Shown in pieces: positions 9,801 through 18,503 of a DNA stretch of 42,114 nucleotides. Origin of the DNA: Acidobacteriota bacterium (GTDB lineage: Bacteria > Acidobacteriota > Vicinamibacteria > Vicinamibacterales > UBA8438); assembly GCA_026708265.1 (NCBI GenBank), contig JAPOVI010000327.1, positions 1-42,114 on the forward strand. The letters run 5' to 3'. The notes beneath the pieces are model-generated. The model was not told the origin of the DNA. It did not search any database and worked only from the letters and a program-made list of their open reading frames with translations. The position numbers and the translations under genes were made by a program. Position 1 is the first letter of the stretch; each line of letters opens with the position of its first letter.

Positions 9801-9973
9801 GTCCGATGATGCTGGATCGGAGCCTGCAGGCTTCGCTGTTCGTTCCGATGGCCGCCTCGCTGGCGTTCGGGGTGCTGTTCGCTACCTTCGTCACGCTCTT
9901 CCTGGTGCCGACCTCGTACCTGATTCTCGACGATCTGCAGCGACTGCCGGGGCGTCTGTCGGCAACCCTCTGA
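6821..9973 (+). CDS. RND-family efflux permease (AcrB/HAE1-like)
   Basis: A 1050-residue inner-membrane RND pump, the usual length for the family. It begins with the cytoplasmic/TM1 motif GGIAWLARNPVAANLLM, has two large periplasmic loops and two sets of membrane helices. The proton-relay aspartates of TM4 are present as VVDDAIIVGEN (D399, D400). In TM10 the AcrB lysine region reads VVVNDSLIMVDF (N947, D948), so the lysine is absent, as in a common subgroup of RND permeases. The ATG at 6821 overlaps the end of the desaturase gene. No RND-type periplasmic adaptor or TolC-like outer-membrane gene is nearby; the only adaptor in the operon is the short HlyD-like protein that follows after 10 bases and that belongs to the NHLP exporter class. 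Confidence 0.9.
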   Translation: MALNGGIAWLARNPVAANLLMVLIVAAGLVAATEIVDEAFPQANLDVIGIDVPYLGAAPEDVEAGVVLRVEEAVRNIPGIRQIQSTASPGNASVLLSLELGADAERVLDEVTAAVRAITTFPAATEEPIIRKPIVRNQVLVIAVSGTVDTATLKSIAEQVRDELLILPEVSQVDVAGAPPYEISIEVSEAALRTYELTFDDVSDAVRRSSIDIPGGSVRSERAEILLRTTGQAYRGAEYERLVLLARPDGTRLLLGDVATVVDGFAETEQFARFNQAPAVMLYVFRSGSQSTMDASAAVHDYIDRVRPRLPDGIALTIWQDQSLAVDDRLAIMLRNGAAGLVLVLVVLTLFLEVRLAFWVSLGIPIAFLGAIALMPGLGVSMNMVSSFAFLLVLGIVVDDAIIVGENIYRHQRERADGLRGAVEGVREICRPVIFAVLTTVVAFLPLLFVPGLAGDMFGVIPLVVVPCLLFSLLESLGILPAHLAHTRRRRAAGSWFRFQQRIADGLVWVARSVYEPMLEVALRWRYVTVAIGIATLTLTGALVLSGRLAFRFFPSVESEFITVAVTMPLGTPMQATLQAVAKFEAGASRLRAGLEEETGRDHFRHVATIVGDQPLAAGSASPTGRMDSPAANAPHLAEVTVELASPEYRSYTSEELGILWLEHTGAVPEADSVALTASLMSTSESVYVELAGADLDALRSAAAALAGRLAEYAGVYEIADSFRSARAEMRLDIRPAAETLGLRREDLGRQVRQAFYGEEAQRIQRGRDDIRVMVRYPRDDRRSLGTLENMRIRAPNGGQVPFGQVARLEVARGLTSIARVDGNRTVDVTASVDPQLASTGAIVADLRERILPEVLADFPGVRHSFEGAQAEQQETMSALMTGFVLALIAIFGLLAIPLRSYIQPVIVMGAIPFAFVGAFWGHLLLGIALSFTSLFGLVALTGVVVNDSLIMVDFINRARARRSGGLAQAIREAGSRRFRPILLTSLTTFVGLGPMMLDRSLQASLFVPMAASLAFGVLFATFVTLFLVPTSYLILDDLQRLPGRLSATL

Positions 9974-9983
9974 GGATCGATCC

Positions 9984-10742
9984 TTGCAGTTCCAGACGGT
10001 GTTCCGTGAGAAGGCGCTGGCCCGGCGTGCGGAGCGGGAAGCCATCGACGCCCGGCTGCAGGTCACGGCGCCCCATGAGTGGCTGCTGGTGTCGGGACTG
10101 GGCGTGGTGCTGGCCGCGCTGCTCGCGTACGGCCTGATCGGACGAGCGGAGCGCAGCCTTTCCGTCGAGACGGTGCTCGTCCAGCCCGGGGAGCGCGTCG
10201 ATGTGGTGGCCGGCGTGACCGGCGTGGTCGTCGACGTGCTCGCGGAGGTCGGCGCCACGGTGGCGCGGGGTCAGTCCATCGCGCGCGTGCAGGCGGCCGG
10301 GGGGCAGGAGATCGTGGCTTCGCACGACGGCGAGCTCGTGACGCTCGCCCTGGCGGCGGGCCGGCGGGTAGCGGCCGGCGAGCTCGCGGCCCGCATTCGC
10401 GCCGCGCCCGCCGGGCCGGTGGAGGCGATCGGGTTCCTCACGCGCGAGGAGGCCATGCAGCTTGCGCCCGGCATGGAGGCGCAGGTGCGTCTGGCCGTGG
10501 CAGGCGCGGGCGTTCCTCGAACGCTGCCGGCCCGCGTGGCGCGCATATCCCCCCGCGTCGTCTCCCCGGCGCCGTGGCTGACCGAGTTCGGGCTCGAGCC
10601 ACCGGCACGCGCCCATCTGTTGCGCGCGACACTGACGGACCCGGAACCGCCGCCGGTCATCGATGGCGCTGCCGGCACGTTGCGCATCGTCCTCGGCCAC
10701 CGTTCGTTCGCCTCACTCCTCTTCGGAAACGGCGGCGACTGA
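9984..10742 (+). CDS. NHLP-system secretion protein (HlyD-like adaptor)
   Basis: A 252-residue HlyD/membrane-fusion-type protein matching the secretion-protein component of NHLP (NHLM) bacteriocin export systems. It has a short cytoplasmic N-terminus with the typical opening FREKALARRAE, one membrane helix at about 33-53, and a biotinyl-lipoyl-like half-motif region (VAGVTGVVVDVLAEVGATVARGQ is the characteristic turn). The start is a TTG at 9984 with GAGGA about 6-10 bases upstream. It follows the RND gene by 10 bases and its stop overlaps the start of the next gene (TGATG). It should link the inner-membrane exporters to the envelope. Confidence 0.85.
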   Translation: MQFQTVFREKALARRAEREAIDARLQVTAPHEWLLVSGLGVVLAALLAYGLIGRAERSLSVETVLVQPGERVDVVAGVTGVVVDVLAEVGATVARGQSIARVQAAGGQEIVASHDGELVTLALAAGRRVAAGELAARIRAAPAGPVEAIGFLTREEAMQLAPGMEAQVRLAVAGAGVPRTLPARVARISPRVVSPAPWLTEFGLEPPARAHLLRATLTDPEPPPVIDGAAGTLRIVLGHRSFASLLFGNGGD

Positions 10743-12937
10743 TGGGTCTTGCGGTCGGCCCCAAGCGCCGGCGCCGCGTGCGCACGCCGACGCTGCTGCA
10801 GAACGACGCCGCCGAGTGCGGCGCGATCAGCCTCGGCATCGTGCTCGCGTTCTTCGGCCGCTGGGTGCCCACGGAAGAGCTGCGCGCCGCCTGCGACGTG
10901 ACGCGGGACGGCTGCGACGGCGGCGACCTCCTGCGGGCGGCCAGACACTTCGGCCTCGAAGCCCAGGGCTGGCGCAAGGAGCCCCATCAGCTCCACTCCA
11001 TGCGCATGCCGCTCATCCTGTTCTGGGATTTCAGCCATTTCCTGGTGCTGGAGGGCTATGCGCGCGGCCGCTACTACCTCAACGATCCCAACAGCGGGCG
11101 CAGGACGGTCGACGAGGACGAGTTCGACAAGGGGTTCACCGGCGTGGCCGTGAGTCTCGAGCCGGGCCCGCACTTCGAGCCGGGCGGGCGCAGCCCGGGC
11201 ATCGTGCGCCGACTCTGGCCCTGGTTGCGGGACGGCAAGGCGCCCCTCGCCTTCGCGTCCCTCTGCGGGTTGCTGCTGTCGTTGACGGCGCTGATCCTGC
11301 CGCTGCTGCTCAACGTGTTCGTCGACTACGTGCTGAGCGGCCGAGAGCCTCACTGGGGGACAGCGTTGATCGTCGGCGCGACCGCCGCGGCCGGGCTCGT
11401 CTACCTGCTCACGTGGCTCCGGGAGCGCTGCCTGCGCCGGCTCTCGGTGCGGCTTTCGCTCGGTCGTGCCGACCGCTTCATCAGTCACCTCTTCCGCTTG
11501 CGCACCGAGTTCTTCGCCCACCGCTACGCCGGAGACCTGACCGCGAGGATGCAGTCCATCAACGAAGTCGCCACCGTGGCGACGGGCCGGTTCGCGGGTG
11601 TCGGCATCGAGCTCGCCACCAGCCTCCTGTTCGTGGTGCTGATGGTCGCCTACGACCCGCTGCTGGCCGGCGTGGTCGTGGCGCTGGGGGCGGCGAGCGC
11701 CCTGCTGACCCGAGCCGTGACGCGCTCGCGGATCGAGGAGAACCTGCGGTTGCAGCGCGAGGCCGGCAACATGCAGGGGGCGGGGATGAACGGACTGCGC
11801 TCCATCGACATGCTGCAGGCGGTGGCGGCCGAGAACGACTTCTTCGTCCGCTTCACCGGCTATCAGGCCCGCGAGCTCCTGGCCCGACAGCGCTTCACGG
11901 AGCTTGGCCACGTGATTGCGGCCCTGCCCGGCCTGTTCCTGATCACCGGCAACGCCGCCGTGATCGGCCTGGGCGGCCTGCGCGTGATGTCGGGCGACAT
12001 GACGCTGGGCGCGATGATGGCCTTCTACGTGCTGGCGGCGAGCTTCCTGCTGCCGATCGGACGCTTCGTGCAGTTCGCGGACCTGTTCCAGGTGCTCGAG
12101 GGCCACCTGCAGCGCCTCGACGACGTGTTCGACGCGCCCGAGGACGCCGTCCTGGCCGGGCGCGACGAAGCAGCGGCGGAACGGTCGCCGGCGTTCGCCA
12201 GGCGCTTGCGGCTGACGGGCCGGGTGGAGCTGCGGAACGTGACGTTCGGCTACAAGACCACCGGGGAACCCCTGATCGAGGACTTCAGCCTGGTCGTCGA
12301 ACCCGGCCAGCGCGTGGCCATCGTCGGGCCGACCGGTTCGGGGAAGTCCACGCTGGCCTCTCTGGTGACGGGAACGCATCGGCCCTGGTCCGGCGAGATC
12401 CTGTTCGACGGTCAGCCCGTCGCCCGGGTGCCGCGCGATCTGCTGACGGACTCGGTGTCGCTGGTCGACCAGCACCTCTTCCTGTTCGCCGGCTCGGTGC
12501 GCGACAACCTGACCCTGTGGGATCGGGAAACCCCGGATCAGGCCCTGGTGGCAGCGGCCCGGGATGCCGACATCCACGCGGATATCGTCGCCCGGCCCCA
12601 GGGCTACGACGCTCCCGTGCTGGAGGGTGGGCGCAACTTCAGCCGCGGCCAGCAGCAGCGCCTAGAGATCGCCAGGGCGCTGGTGTCGAATCCGACCGTC
12701 CTCGTTCTCGACGAGGCGACCTGCGCGCTCGATCCGGTCGTCGAGCTGCGTATCGACCACGCCTTGCGCAGCCGCGGCATCACCTGCCTGATCGTTGCCC
12801 ATCGCCTGAGCACGATCCGGGACAGCGATCTGATCGTCGTGCTCGACCGCGGTCGGGAAGCGCAGCGCGGGACCCATCAGGAACTGATGGAAGACGACGG
12901 CGGCCTGTACCGTCGACTCATGGAGGCCGAGCAGTGA
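10742..12937 (+). CDS. NHLP-family peptide exporter: C39 peptidase / permease / ATPase
   Basis: A 731-residue fusion that cuts the leader off a double-glycine precursor and exports the product. The N-terminal C39 cysteine peptidase looks active: oxyanion Gln20 and catalytic Cys26 in LLQNDAAECGAIS, His99 in FSHFLVLEGY and Asp115 in YLNDP. A six-helix ABC permease follows (roughly 160-460), then the ATPase with Walker A GPTGSGKST from about 529, signature FSRGQQQR, Walker B VLVLDEATCALD and the H-loop in IVAHRLSTI. Start and stop both overlap neighbours by one base (TGATG), showing tight coupling. The only visible double-glycine substrate in the window is the NHLP precursor at 21082-21348, whose AVAGG end fits this peptidase. 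Confidence 0.93.
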   Translation: MGLAVGPKRRRRVRTPTLLQNDAAECGAISLGIVLAFFGRWVPTEELRAACDVTRDGCDGGDLLRAARHFGLEAQGWRKEPHQLHSMRMPLILFWDFSHFLVLEGYARGRYYLNDPNSGRRTVDEDEFDKGFTGVAVSLEPGPHFEPGGRSPGIVRRLWPWLRDGKAPLAFASLCGLLLSLTALILPLLLNVFVDYVLSGREPHWGTALIVGATAAAGLVYLLTWLRERCLRRLSVRLSLGRADRFISHLFRLRTEFFAHRYAGDLTARMQSINEVATVATGRFAGVGIELATSLLFVVLMVAYDPLLAGVVVALGAASALLTRAVTRSRIEENLRLQREAGNMQGAGMNGLRSIDMLQAVAAENDFFVRFTGYQARELLARQRFTELGHVIAALPGLFLITGNAAVIGLGGLRVMSGDMTLGAMMAFYVLAASFLLPIGRFVQFADLFQVLEGHLQRLDDVFDAPEDAVLAGRDEAAAERSPAFARRLRLTGRVELRNVTFGYKTTGEPLIEDFSLVVEPGQRVAIVGPTGSGKSTLASLVTGTHRPWSGEILFDGQPVARVPRDLLTDSVSLVDQHLFLFAGSVRDNLTLWDRETPDQALVAAARDADIHADIVARPQGYDAPVLEGGRNFSRGQQQRLEIARALVSNPTVLVLDEATCALDPVVELRIDHALRSRGITCLIVAHRLSTIRDSDLIVVLDRGREAQRGTHQELMEDDGGLYRRLMEAEQ

Positions 12938-15849
12938 TGGCCGAAGCCCCCGGACGGAAGGAATGGCTGGCGAGCTTCGCCCTGCTGCACGGCACGCCGT
13001 TCGCCGGGGGCGGCAACCGGCCCGTTCGCCTGGACGATCCCGAGTGCCTGTGGTTCGTCGCCCGCGGTTCGGTGAACGTGTTCGTGGCGCGCGAGCAGGA
13101 CGGCGAGTTGGTCGAGTTCAAGCACCTCCTTCGCGCGGGGCCCGGCCGCCTGCTGTTCCCTGCGCAGGAAGGGCCGAGCGCGCTCATCGCCAAGGGGCTC
13201 CCCGATTCCGAACTGCGGCGCGTGTCGCGCGACGAGCTCCTGGCGGCGGACGAGGGCGGCGCCGTCGTCGATCAGGTCGACCTCTGGATCGCCGAGGTCT
13301 CGGCCACCGTGGCTCTGGACGTGACCCATCGGCCGCACACCGAGTGCTTCCTTTCCGGCGGCGCCGCGGTGGACCTCGACCCCGGCGCGGCCGTTTCCGC
13401 CAAGGGCGCCGTCGTGTGGGCGTCGAGCGGAGACGGCGGCCTCGCGTTCCTGGGCACCGAGGAACCCGGCCGTGCCGGTTCCGGCTTCGTGCCCGTGGCG
13501 CCCGGCAGTTGGGTCACCGTGTCCGGCCCGACCCGGCTCGAGGGTGCTTCCTCCCGGGAGTTGCATCGGGCGGGGCGCCTGTGGGCGGCGCTAGCCGATT
13601 TCCATCGCCTGGCGCTGGCCGCCGACGACCTCAACCGCCGCCTGTTGCTGGCCGACGCCGCCAACCTGCGCGCCGCGCAGACGCGATATCGCCGGGAGAG
13701 CGAGGCTGCCGCGCGCCGAAGGCTCTTCGACGTGCTCGACGCACGCGGCCCGCAGCCGGAATCGAGCGGCGTCGCGCTGCAGGCGGCGCTGGCCCTGGTG
13801 GGTCGCAACGAGGGCATCCGGTTCCGGACGCCGCCCGCCCCGCGGGGCAGCCAGGACACCCCGGAGACCGGTCCCTCCCTGGACCGCATTCTGACCGCAT
13901 CGGGGGTGCGCGGGCGCGAGGTCGCGCTCCGCGCCCGCGATCGCTGGTGGCTGGGCGACAGCGGCTCGATGCTGGCGTTCCGGCGCGCGGACGGCGCGCC
14001 GATGGCCCTGCTTCCGGGCCGCTTCGGGCGCTACCGCATGGTGGACCCGGAATCGGGACGGGCACAGCCCGTCAATGCCGATCGGGCCGCCTCGCTGCAC
14101 TCGAACGCGATCCTCTTCTACCAGTCGCTGCCTCCGGATCGGACGTCGCGCGCCGGCGACCTGGCCCGGGTGGCGTTCCGCCGGTGGAAGGGCGACGCGT
14201 TCCGGTTCGTGACGGCCGGACTGCTGGCCGGTCTCGCCATGCTCGTTCCCGCGGTGCTGCTCGGCATCTTCGCCGACGAGGTGGCGCCGGCGGGACGCGT
14301 GGGCATGCTGGCCTGGCTGACGGCGGGGACGCTGTTGCTGGCCCTGGCGGCGGCCCTGCTCGAGGTGCAGGAAGGAACGGCCTTGATGCGGCTGGAAGGT
14401 CGCGCGGCAGCGCGCGTCACGGCGGCGCTGTGGGACCGCCTGCTGGACCTGCCGGCAGCCTTCTTCCGCGGCTTCACGTCCGGCGACCTGGGAACGCGCG
14501 CCATGGCGTTCCAGGGCCTGCGCGATCAGGTGTCGGGCGTGGTCATGGGGGCGCTGCTGTCGACCGTATTCCTGCTGCCGACGTTCGTCCTGCTGTTCGT
14601 CTACGACGTCGCGACAGGTTGGCTGGGTCTTGCGGGCGGCCTCGTCGCGCTGGCCGTGACCGTCACCCTCGGCGCACGGCAGGTGCCTCATCAGCGGCGC
14701 CTCGTCGCCGCGCAGCGCTCGTTGGCCGGCGTCGTGCTGCAACTCATCGGCGCCGCGCACAAGCTGCGCGCCACCGGGAAGGAGTGGACGGCTTTCACAC
14801 GGTGGGCGCGGGACTACCGGGAACAGGCACGCAGCGCAATGAACCTGGGCGCCCTGAACGAGCATCTGGTTGCGTTCACGGCCGCCGCCCCGCTGCTGGC
14901 TACCGCCGCGCTGTTCGCCGTGGCGGTCGAAACGCGGCCCGCCGCACTGTCCACGGGCGCCTTCGTGACCGTCTACGTCGCCTACATGGTCTTCCTGTCG
15001 GCCGTTACCGCGCTCGGCCACTCCATGTCCGGGGTGGCCGCCATCGTGCCGGCCGTGGAACAGGTTTCTCCCATCCTCGAAGCGGCGCCGAAGAGCACCG
15101 CCGGGGACGCCGTCGCGCCGACGCTGCGCGGCGGCGTACGCCTGGACCGGGTGAGCTTCCGCTACGTCCGGGGCGGCCCGTCCGTGCTGCGCGATGTGTC
15201 CATCGATGTGCAGCCCGGCGAGTTCGTCGCCCTGGTCGGCGGGTCCGGCGCCGGCAAGAGCACCGTGCTGCGCATCGTCCTCGGCCTCGAGAAGCCGTCG
15301 TCCGGCGTCGTGTACTACGACGGTCACGATCTCGACCGCATCAACCGGCGCGCCCTGCATCGACAGGTCGGCGTGGTGACGCAGGACGGCTCGTTGCGGC
15401 CCCGAACCGTCTGCGACAACATCATCGGCGTGGCAACGGACCTGACGCTGGACGATGCGTGGCGCGCGGCCCGCCTGGCCGCGGTGGACCGCGACATCGG
15501 GGCGATGCCGATGGGCATGTTCACCGTCGTCACCGAGAATTCGGCGGTGTTCTCCGGCGGGCAGGTCCAGCGCATCCTGCTGGCCGGCGCCCTGGTGCGC
15601 AGTCCGCGCGTCCTGCTGCTCGACGAGGCCACGAGCTGGCTCGACAACGACACGCAGGCGACGGTCATGGGGCGCATCGAGGAACTCGCCGTCACCCGCA
15701 TAGTCGTCGCCCACCGGCTGTCGACCATCCGCAAGGCGGACCGCATCTACGTGCTCGACGAGGGCCGGGTGGCACAGCAGGGAACGTTCGCGGAACTGAT
15801 CGCGACGCCGGGCATCTTTCGCGATCTGGCCAACCGCCAGATGACCTGA
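12937..15849 (+). CDS. NHLP-family bacteriocin export ABC permease/ATPase (second subunit)
   Basis: A 970-residue ABC transporter matching the second, peptidase-less transporter of NHLP systems. The first 400 or so residues form a cytoplasmic part, beginning with a cNMP-binding-like region (LWFVARGSVNVFV), and have no peptidase cysteine. The permease starts near 420 (DAFRFVTAGLLAGLAMLVPA), and the ATPase carries Walker A GGSGAGKST, signature FSGGQVQR, Walker B VLLLDEATSWLD and the H-loop in VVAHRLSTI. The start overlaps the preceding gene's stop (TGATG) and it is the last gene of the plus-strand operon. It probably works beside the C39 exporter, perhaps as its heteromeric partner. Confidence 0.9.
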   Translation: MAEAPGRKEWLASFALLHGTPFAGGGNRPVRLDDPECLWFVARGSVNVFVAREQDGELVEFKHLLRAGPGRLLFPAQEGPSALIAKGLPDSELRRVSRDELLAADEGGAVVDQVDLWIAEVSATVALDVTHRPHTECFLSGGAAVDLDPGAAVSAKGAVVWASSGDGGLAFLGTEEPGRAGSGFVPVAPGSWVTVSGPTRLEGASSRELHRAGRLWAALADFHRLALAADDLNRRLLLADAANLRAAQTRYRRESEAAARRRLFDVLDARGPQPESSGVALQAALALVGRNEGIRFRTPPAPRGSQDTPETGPSLDRILTASGVRGREVALRARDRWWLGDSGSMLAFRRADGAPMALLPGRFGRYRMVDPESGRAQPVNADRAASLHSNAILFYQSLPPDRTSRAGDLARVAFRRWKGDAFRFVTAGLLAGLAMLVPAVLLGIFADEVAPAGRVGMLAWLTAGTLLLALAAALLEVQEGTALMRLEGRAAARVTAALWDRLLDLPAAFFRGFTSGDLGTRAMAFQGLRDQVSGVVMGALLSTVFLLPTFVLLFVYDVATGWLGLAGGLVALAVTVTLGARQVPHQRRLVAAQRSLAGVVLQLIGAAHKLRATGKEWTAFTRWARDYREQARSAMNLGALNEHLVAFTAAAPLLATAALFAVAVETRPAALSTGAFVTVYVAYMVFLSAVTALGHSMSGVAAIVPAVEQVSPILEAAPKSTAGDAVAPTLRGGVRLDRVSFRYVRGGPSVLRDVSIDVQPGEFVALVGGSGAGKSTVLRIVLGLEKPSSGVVYYDGHDLDRINRRALHRQVGVVTQDGSLRPRTVCDNIIGVATDLTLDDAWRAARLAAVDRDIGAMPMGMFTVVTENSAVFSGGQVQRILLAGALVRSPRVLLLDEATSWLDNDTQATVMGRIEELAVTRIVVAHRLSTIRKADRIYVLDEGRVAQQGTFAELIATPGIFRDLANRQMT

Positions 15850-15857
15850 GGGCGCAG

Positions 15858-15876
15858 GCGGGCGTCCAGTGCCCGC
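15858..15876. terminator. Possible hairpin between convergent operons
   Basis: GCGGGC and GCCCGC (15858-15863 and 15871-15876) form a 6-base stem with a 7-base loop, nine bases after the stop of the plus operon and before the end of the minus operon. There is no T-run on either side, so it could at best be a weak or Rho-assisted terminator. Confidence 0.3.
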
Positions 15877-15927
15877 GGTCCCACGGTCTCGCCGCGCGCC
15901 GGCCGGACCGGGGTGCGGGCGCCCCGT

Positions 15928-17223
15928 TCAAGCGCAGAAGGGAAGCCCCGGCCGACGAAGAAGACCGGCGGGATCGACGGCGCGCTGAAGCCGGACGAGC
16001 CGGGCATGGCGCGCCCCCCCGAAGTGCGCTCGCCAGCGGGAAGCATCGTAGCCGGTCGCGCCCGACAGGTAGGCGCAGCCCCCGAGATCGCGAATCACGC
16101 GATCGGCTGCGTCGAGACGGTCGCGTGCCTCGAGCGCGTCCGCCCTTCGCTCGAACACGGACAGAACGGAGTACGAGAGAAACCGATCGCCCGGGGGCCG
16201 CACGAACGCGGGCGCATCGATGCTCGCGCCGCAAACGAAGTAGCAGCCGGCCCACCCGTGCGGCGCGGGAGGAAGCCAGTCCAGGGGTACGGGCGCACGG
16301 TCAAGGATGGGACGCAGCGCACCCCACGGAAGGAACCAGTCGCGCCAGGGATGGAAACGCTGCCTCGGAAACAGATCGTCCGGAAGGAGCCCGGCACGCC
16401 CGATGTCGTCGCCGTCGCCATCGAAGTGCGCCTCCACGCAGCCGAGACCGAAGAGGAGTGCAAGGGGCGAAGGGGCAGGGGGCTCGTACTCGACGCCGAC
16501 GCGAAGCACCGCGTCGCCGGAGTCGGGCCGAAGTTGAAGACGCAGGTGGCCATAGCGAGCGTCCGAATACAGGCGCTCCGCATCGTCGGCCAGACGATCC
16601 GTGTCGACGTAGCGCAGTGCGTAGTAACGAATGCGCGAAGGGCAGCGGCGCAGCCGCAGCCACGCCCGTGCGATCACCCCGAACTGGCCCTGTCCGGCGC
16701 GCACTGCGTCGAAGAGCTCACGCTCGGCCTCGCGTGAACAAGTCACGAGATCCCCCGCGGGAGTGACCACTTCGAGACGCTCGACGTGCCCGACCTGCGC
16801 CCCGAAGCGCACCGAAGCGGCGCCGAATCCTCCCGCCGACAAGGTTCCGCCCACGGTGGGAAAGGCACTGTCGGTGAGCACCGGCACCGTCAGCCCGGTC
16901 CCGTGCAGCGCGTCGATGACGCCGCCCCACGGCTGGCCGCCGCCGACTTCGAGGATGTCCCCGTCATGGACCGTGACCCCGCAGAGACGCGAGGTGTCGA
17001 TGACCAGCCCCTCGCGAACGACGGTGTGGCCCGACTGCGAGTGTCCCGCGCCGCGCACCGCGACCGCGAGCCCGTCGGCGCGAGCCGAACGAAACGCGAG
17101 CGAGACCTCGCGGGCGGACGAGGGATGCGCGATCCTGGCGGGAGCGGCGTGGACGAGACCGCCGAAATCGCGTGAGTACGAGGGCGGAGGACTGCCCTGC
17201 GAGGCGCGAGGAGGCGGGGTCAT
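15928..17223 (-). CDS. FAD-linked oxidase (PCMH fold, cytokinin-dehydrogenase-like)
   Basis: A 431-residue flavoprotein of the vanillyl-alcohol-oxidase/PCMH superfamily, closest in pattern to cytokinin dehydrogenases. The FAD domain has VRGAGHSQSGH with His61 at the place where these enzymes attach FAD covalently, then VIDTSRL, LEVGGGQPWGGVIDAL and VGGTLSAGGFGAASVRFG. The substrate domain is followed by a C-terminal cap ending RLQRAVDPAGLLRRPGLPF. It may oxidise an amine or alcohol with O2 or a quinone. No signal peptide is seen. ATG at 17223 has GGAG a few bases upstream. It is the last gene of the precursor operon, 51 bases after the second CoA-transferase, so it is a candidate tailoring enzyme for the peptide; cytokinin as a substrate is also possible but nothing nearby supports it. 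Confidence 0.85.
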   Translation of the reverse strand: MTPPPRASQGSPPPSYSRDFGGLVHAAPARIAHPSSAREVSLAFRSARADGLAVAVRGAGHSQSGHTVVREGLVIDTSRLCGVTVHDGDILEVGGGQPWGGVIDALHGTGLTVPVLTDSAFPTVGGTLSAGGFGAASVRFGAQVGHVERLEVVTPAGDLVTCSREAERELFDAVRAGQGQFGVIARAWLRLRRCPSRIRYYALRYVDTDRLADDAERLYSDARYGHLRLQLRPDSGDAVLRVGVEYEPPAPSPLALLFGLGCVEAHFDGDGDDIGRAGLLPDDLFPRQRFHPWRDWFLPWGALRPILDRAPVPLDWLPPAPHGWAGCYFVCGASIDAPAFVRPPGDRFLSYSVLSVFERRADALEARDRLDAADRVIRDLGGCAYLSGATGYDASRWRAHFGGARHARLVRLQRAVDPAGLLRRPGLPFCA

Positions 17224-17274
17224 GAGTCTCCGACAGGCATGCTTCGCGCGGCTCGGGGCGACGGCGTTCGGTCC

Positions 17275-18489
17275 CTACTGGCGAGCGGCGTCCCGGATGA
17301 CGCCGGCGTCGTGCAGCGCCTCGATCTCCGCGTCGTTCAGGCCCAGCTCGGCGTTGAGCACCTCGCCGGTATGCTCGCCAAGCCGGGGCGGGCGCTTCAT
17401 CGCGGCGCACGATGCCGAAGCCGCCGGAGCGAACCCCAGCATCCGCACCCTTCCGTGCACCGGCAGATCCAGCTCGTGGAGGAAGCCGCGCGCGGCCAGG
17501 TGGCGATCCCGGTGCAGGTCGACGGTGTCCAGACACGCGGAACACGGCACGCCGGCGCCGGCGATGGCCTCCATCGCCTCGTACTTGGTGCGTTCGCGGA
17601 TCCACGCGCCGATCTCCCCGCGCAGCGCGCCGGCGTTCTCCAGGCGCTGGCGCGGGCTGAAGAAGCGCGGATCGGCTCTGAGGTCGGGGCGGTCCACCGT
17701 CCGGCACAGGGCGTCCCAGTGGCCCTCGGTGAGCGGCTGCAGATAGATGTAGTCGTTGGCGCCGAACGGCTTGCACGGATACAGACCGGCCGGCGGCAGC
17801 CCCAGCGTGTTGCCGGTGCGCGGGGCCGCCCGCCCGCGCCGCATGGAGCGTCCGAAGAAGTGGGAGCGCAGGTAGTACGTTGCGGCTTCCTGCATCGACA
17901 ACTCGATGAACTGCCCTTCACCGGTCCGCTGCTTCTGTATCCAGGCCGCCAGCACCGCCTGCGCCGCCTGCAGGCCGGAACCCGAATCGGCCATGGTCGG
18001 ACCGGGCATCAGCGGCGGCCCGTCCGGCTCGCCGTTGACGGAGAATGCCCCGGCGGCGGCCTGCGCCGTCGGATCGACGCTGTCGTAGCCCGCATGGGGG
18101 CCGCTGACGCCGAAACCCTTGATGCGCGCGTAGACGAGGCCCGGGTTGATGGCGCCGAGCGTCTCGTAGCCGATGTCGAACCGTTCGATCACGCCGGGAC
18201 CGTAGTTCTCCACGAAGACGTCGAACGCCGGTATCAACCGCAGCAACAATTCCCGACCCCGGCCGCGGCCGAGGTCCACGGCCAGGCTGCGCTTGTTCGC
18301 GTTCCAGGCGCAGAAGAACGCCGCGTAGCCGCTCCGGCCGTCGCGGCCGAACACGCGGGCGCCGTCGCCTCGTCCGGGCGATTCGATCTTGACCACGTCC
18401 GCGCCGAACCAGGCCAGCACCTGCGTGCAGGACGGGCCCGCCTCGTACTGGGTCATGTCGAGGACCCTCATTCCATCCAGTGCCGGCAT
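17275..18489 (-). CDS. CaiB/BaiF-type family III CoA-transferase (second copy)
   Basis: A 404-residue family III CoA-transferase, which moves CoA between organic acids through a glutamyl/aspartyl-anhydride-type intermediate. It opens with the family motif LDGMRVLDMTQYEAGPSCTQ, has WNANKRSLAVDL and VFVENYGPGVIERF, and the catalytic aspartate is D168 in TMADSGSG. The C-terminal part has the usual GVPCSACLDT and RPPRLGEHTGEVL. The ATG at 18489 aligns exactly with the start of the first copy. The protein is a close paralogue of the neighbouring gene 14 bases upstream, so the two arose by tandem duplication and may form a heteromer. Acyl substrate is unknown. Confidence 0.9.
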   Translation of the reverse strand: MPALDGMRVLDMTQYEAGPSCTQVLAWFGADVVKIESPGRGDGARVFGRDGRSGYAAFFCAWNANKRSLAVDLGRGRGRELLLRLIPAFDVFVENYGPGVIERFDIGYETLGAINPGLVYARIKGFGVSGPHAGYDSVDPTAQAAAGAFSVNGEPDGPPLMPGPTMADSGSGLQAAQAVLAAWIQKQRTGEGQFIELSMQEAATYYLRSHFFGRSMRRGRAAPRTGNTLGLPPAGLYPCKPFGANDYIYLQPLTEGHWDALCRTVDRPDLRADPRFFSPRQRLENAGALRGEIGAWIRERTKYEAMEAIAGAGVPCSACLDTVDLHRDRHLAARGFLHELDLPVHGRVRMLGFAPAASASCAAMKRPPRLGEHTGEVLNAELGLNDAEIEALHDAGVIRDAARQ

Positions 18490-18503
18490 CTGGCAGCTAT
18501 CTT

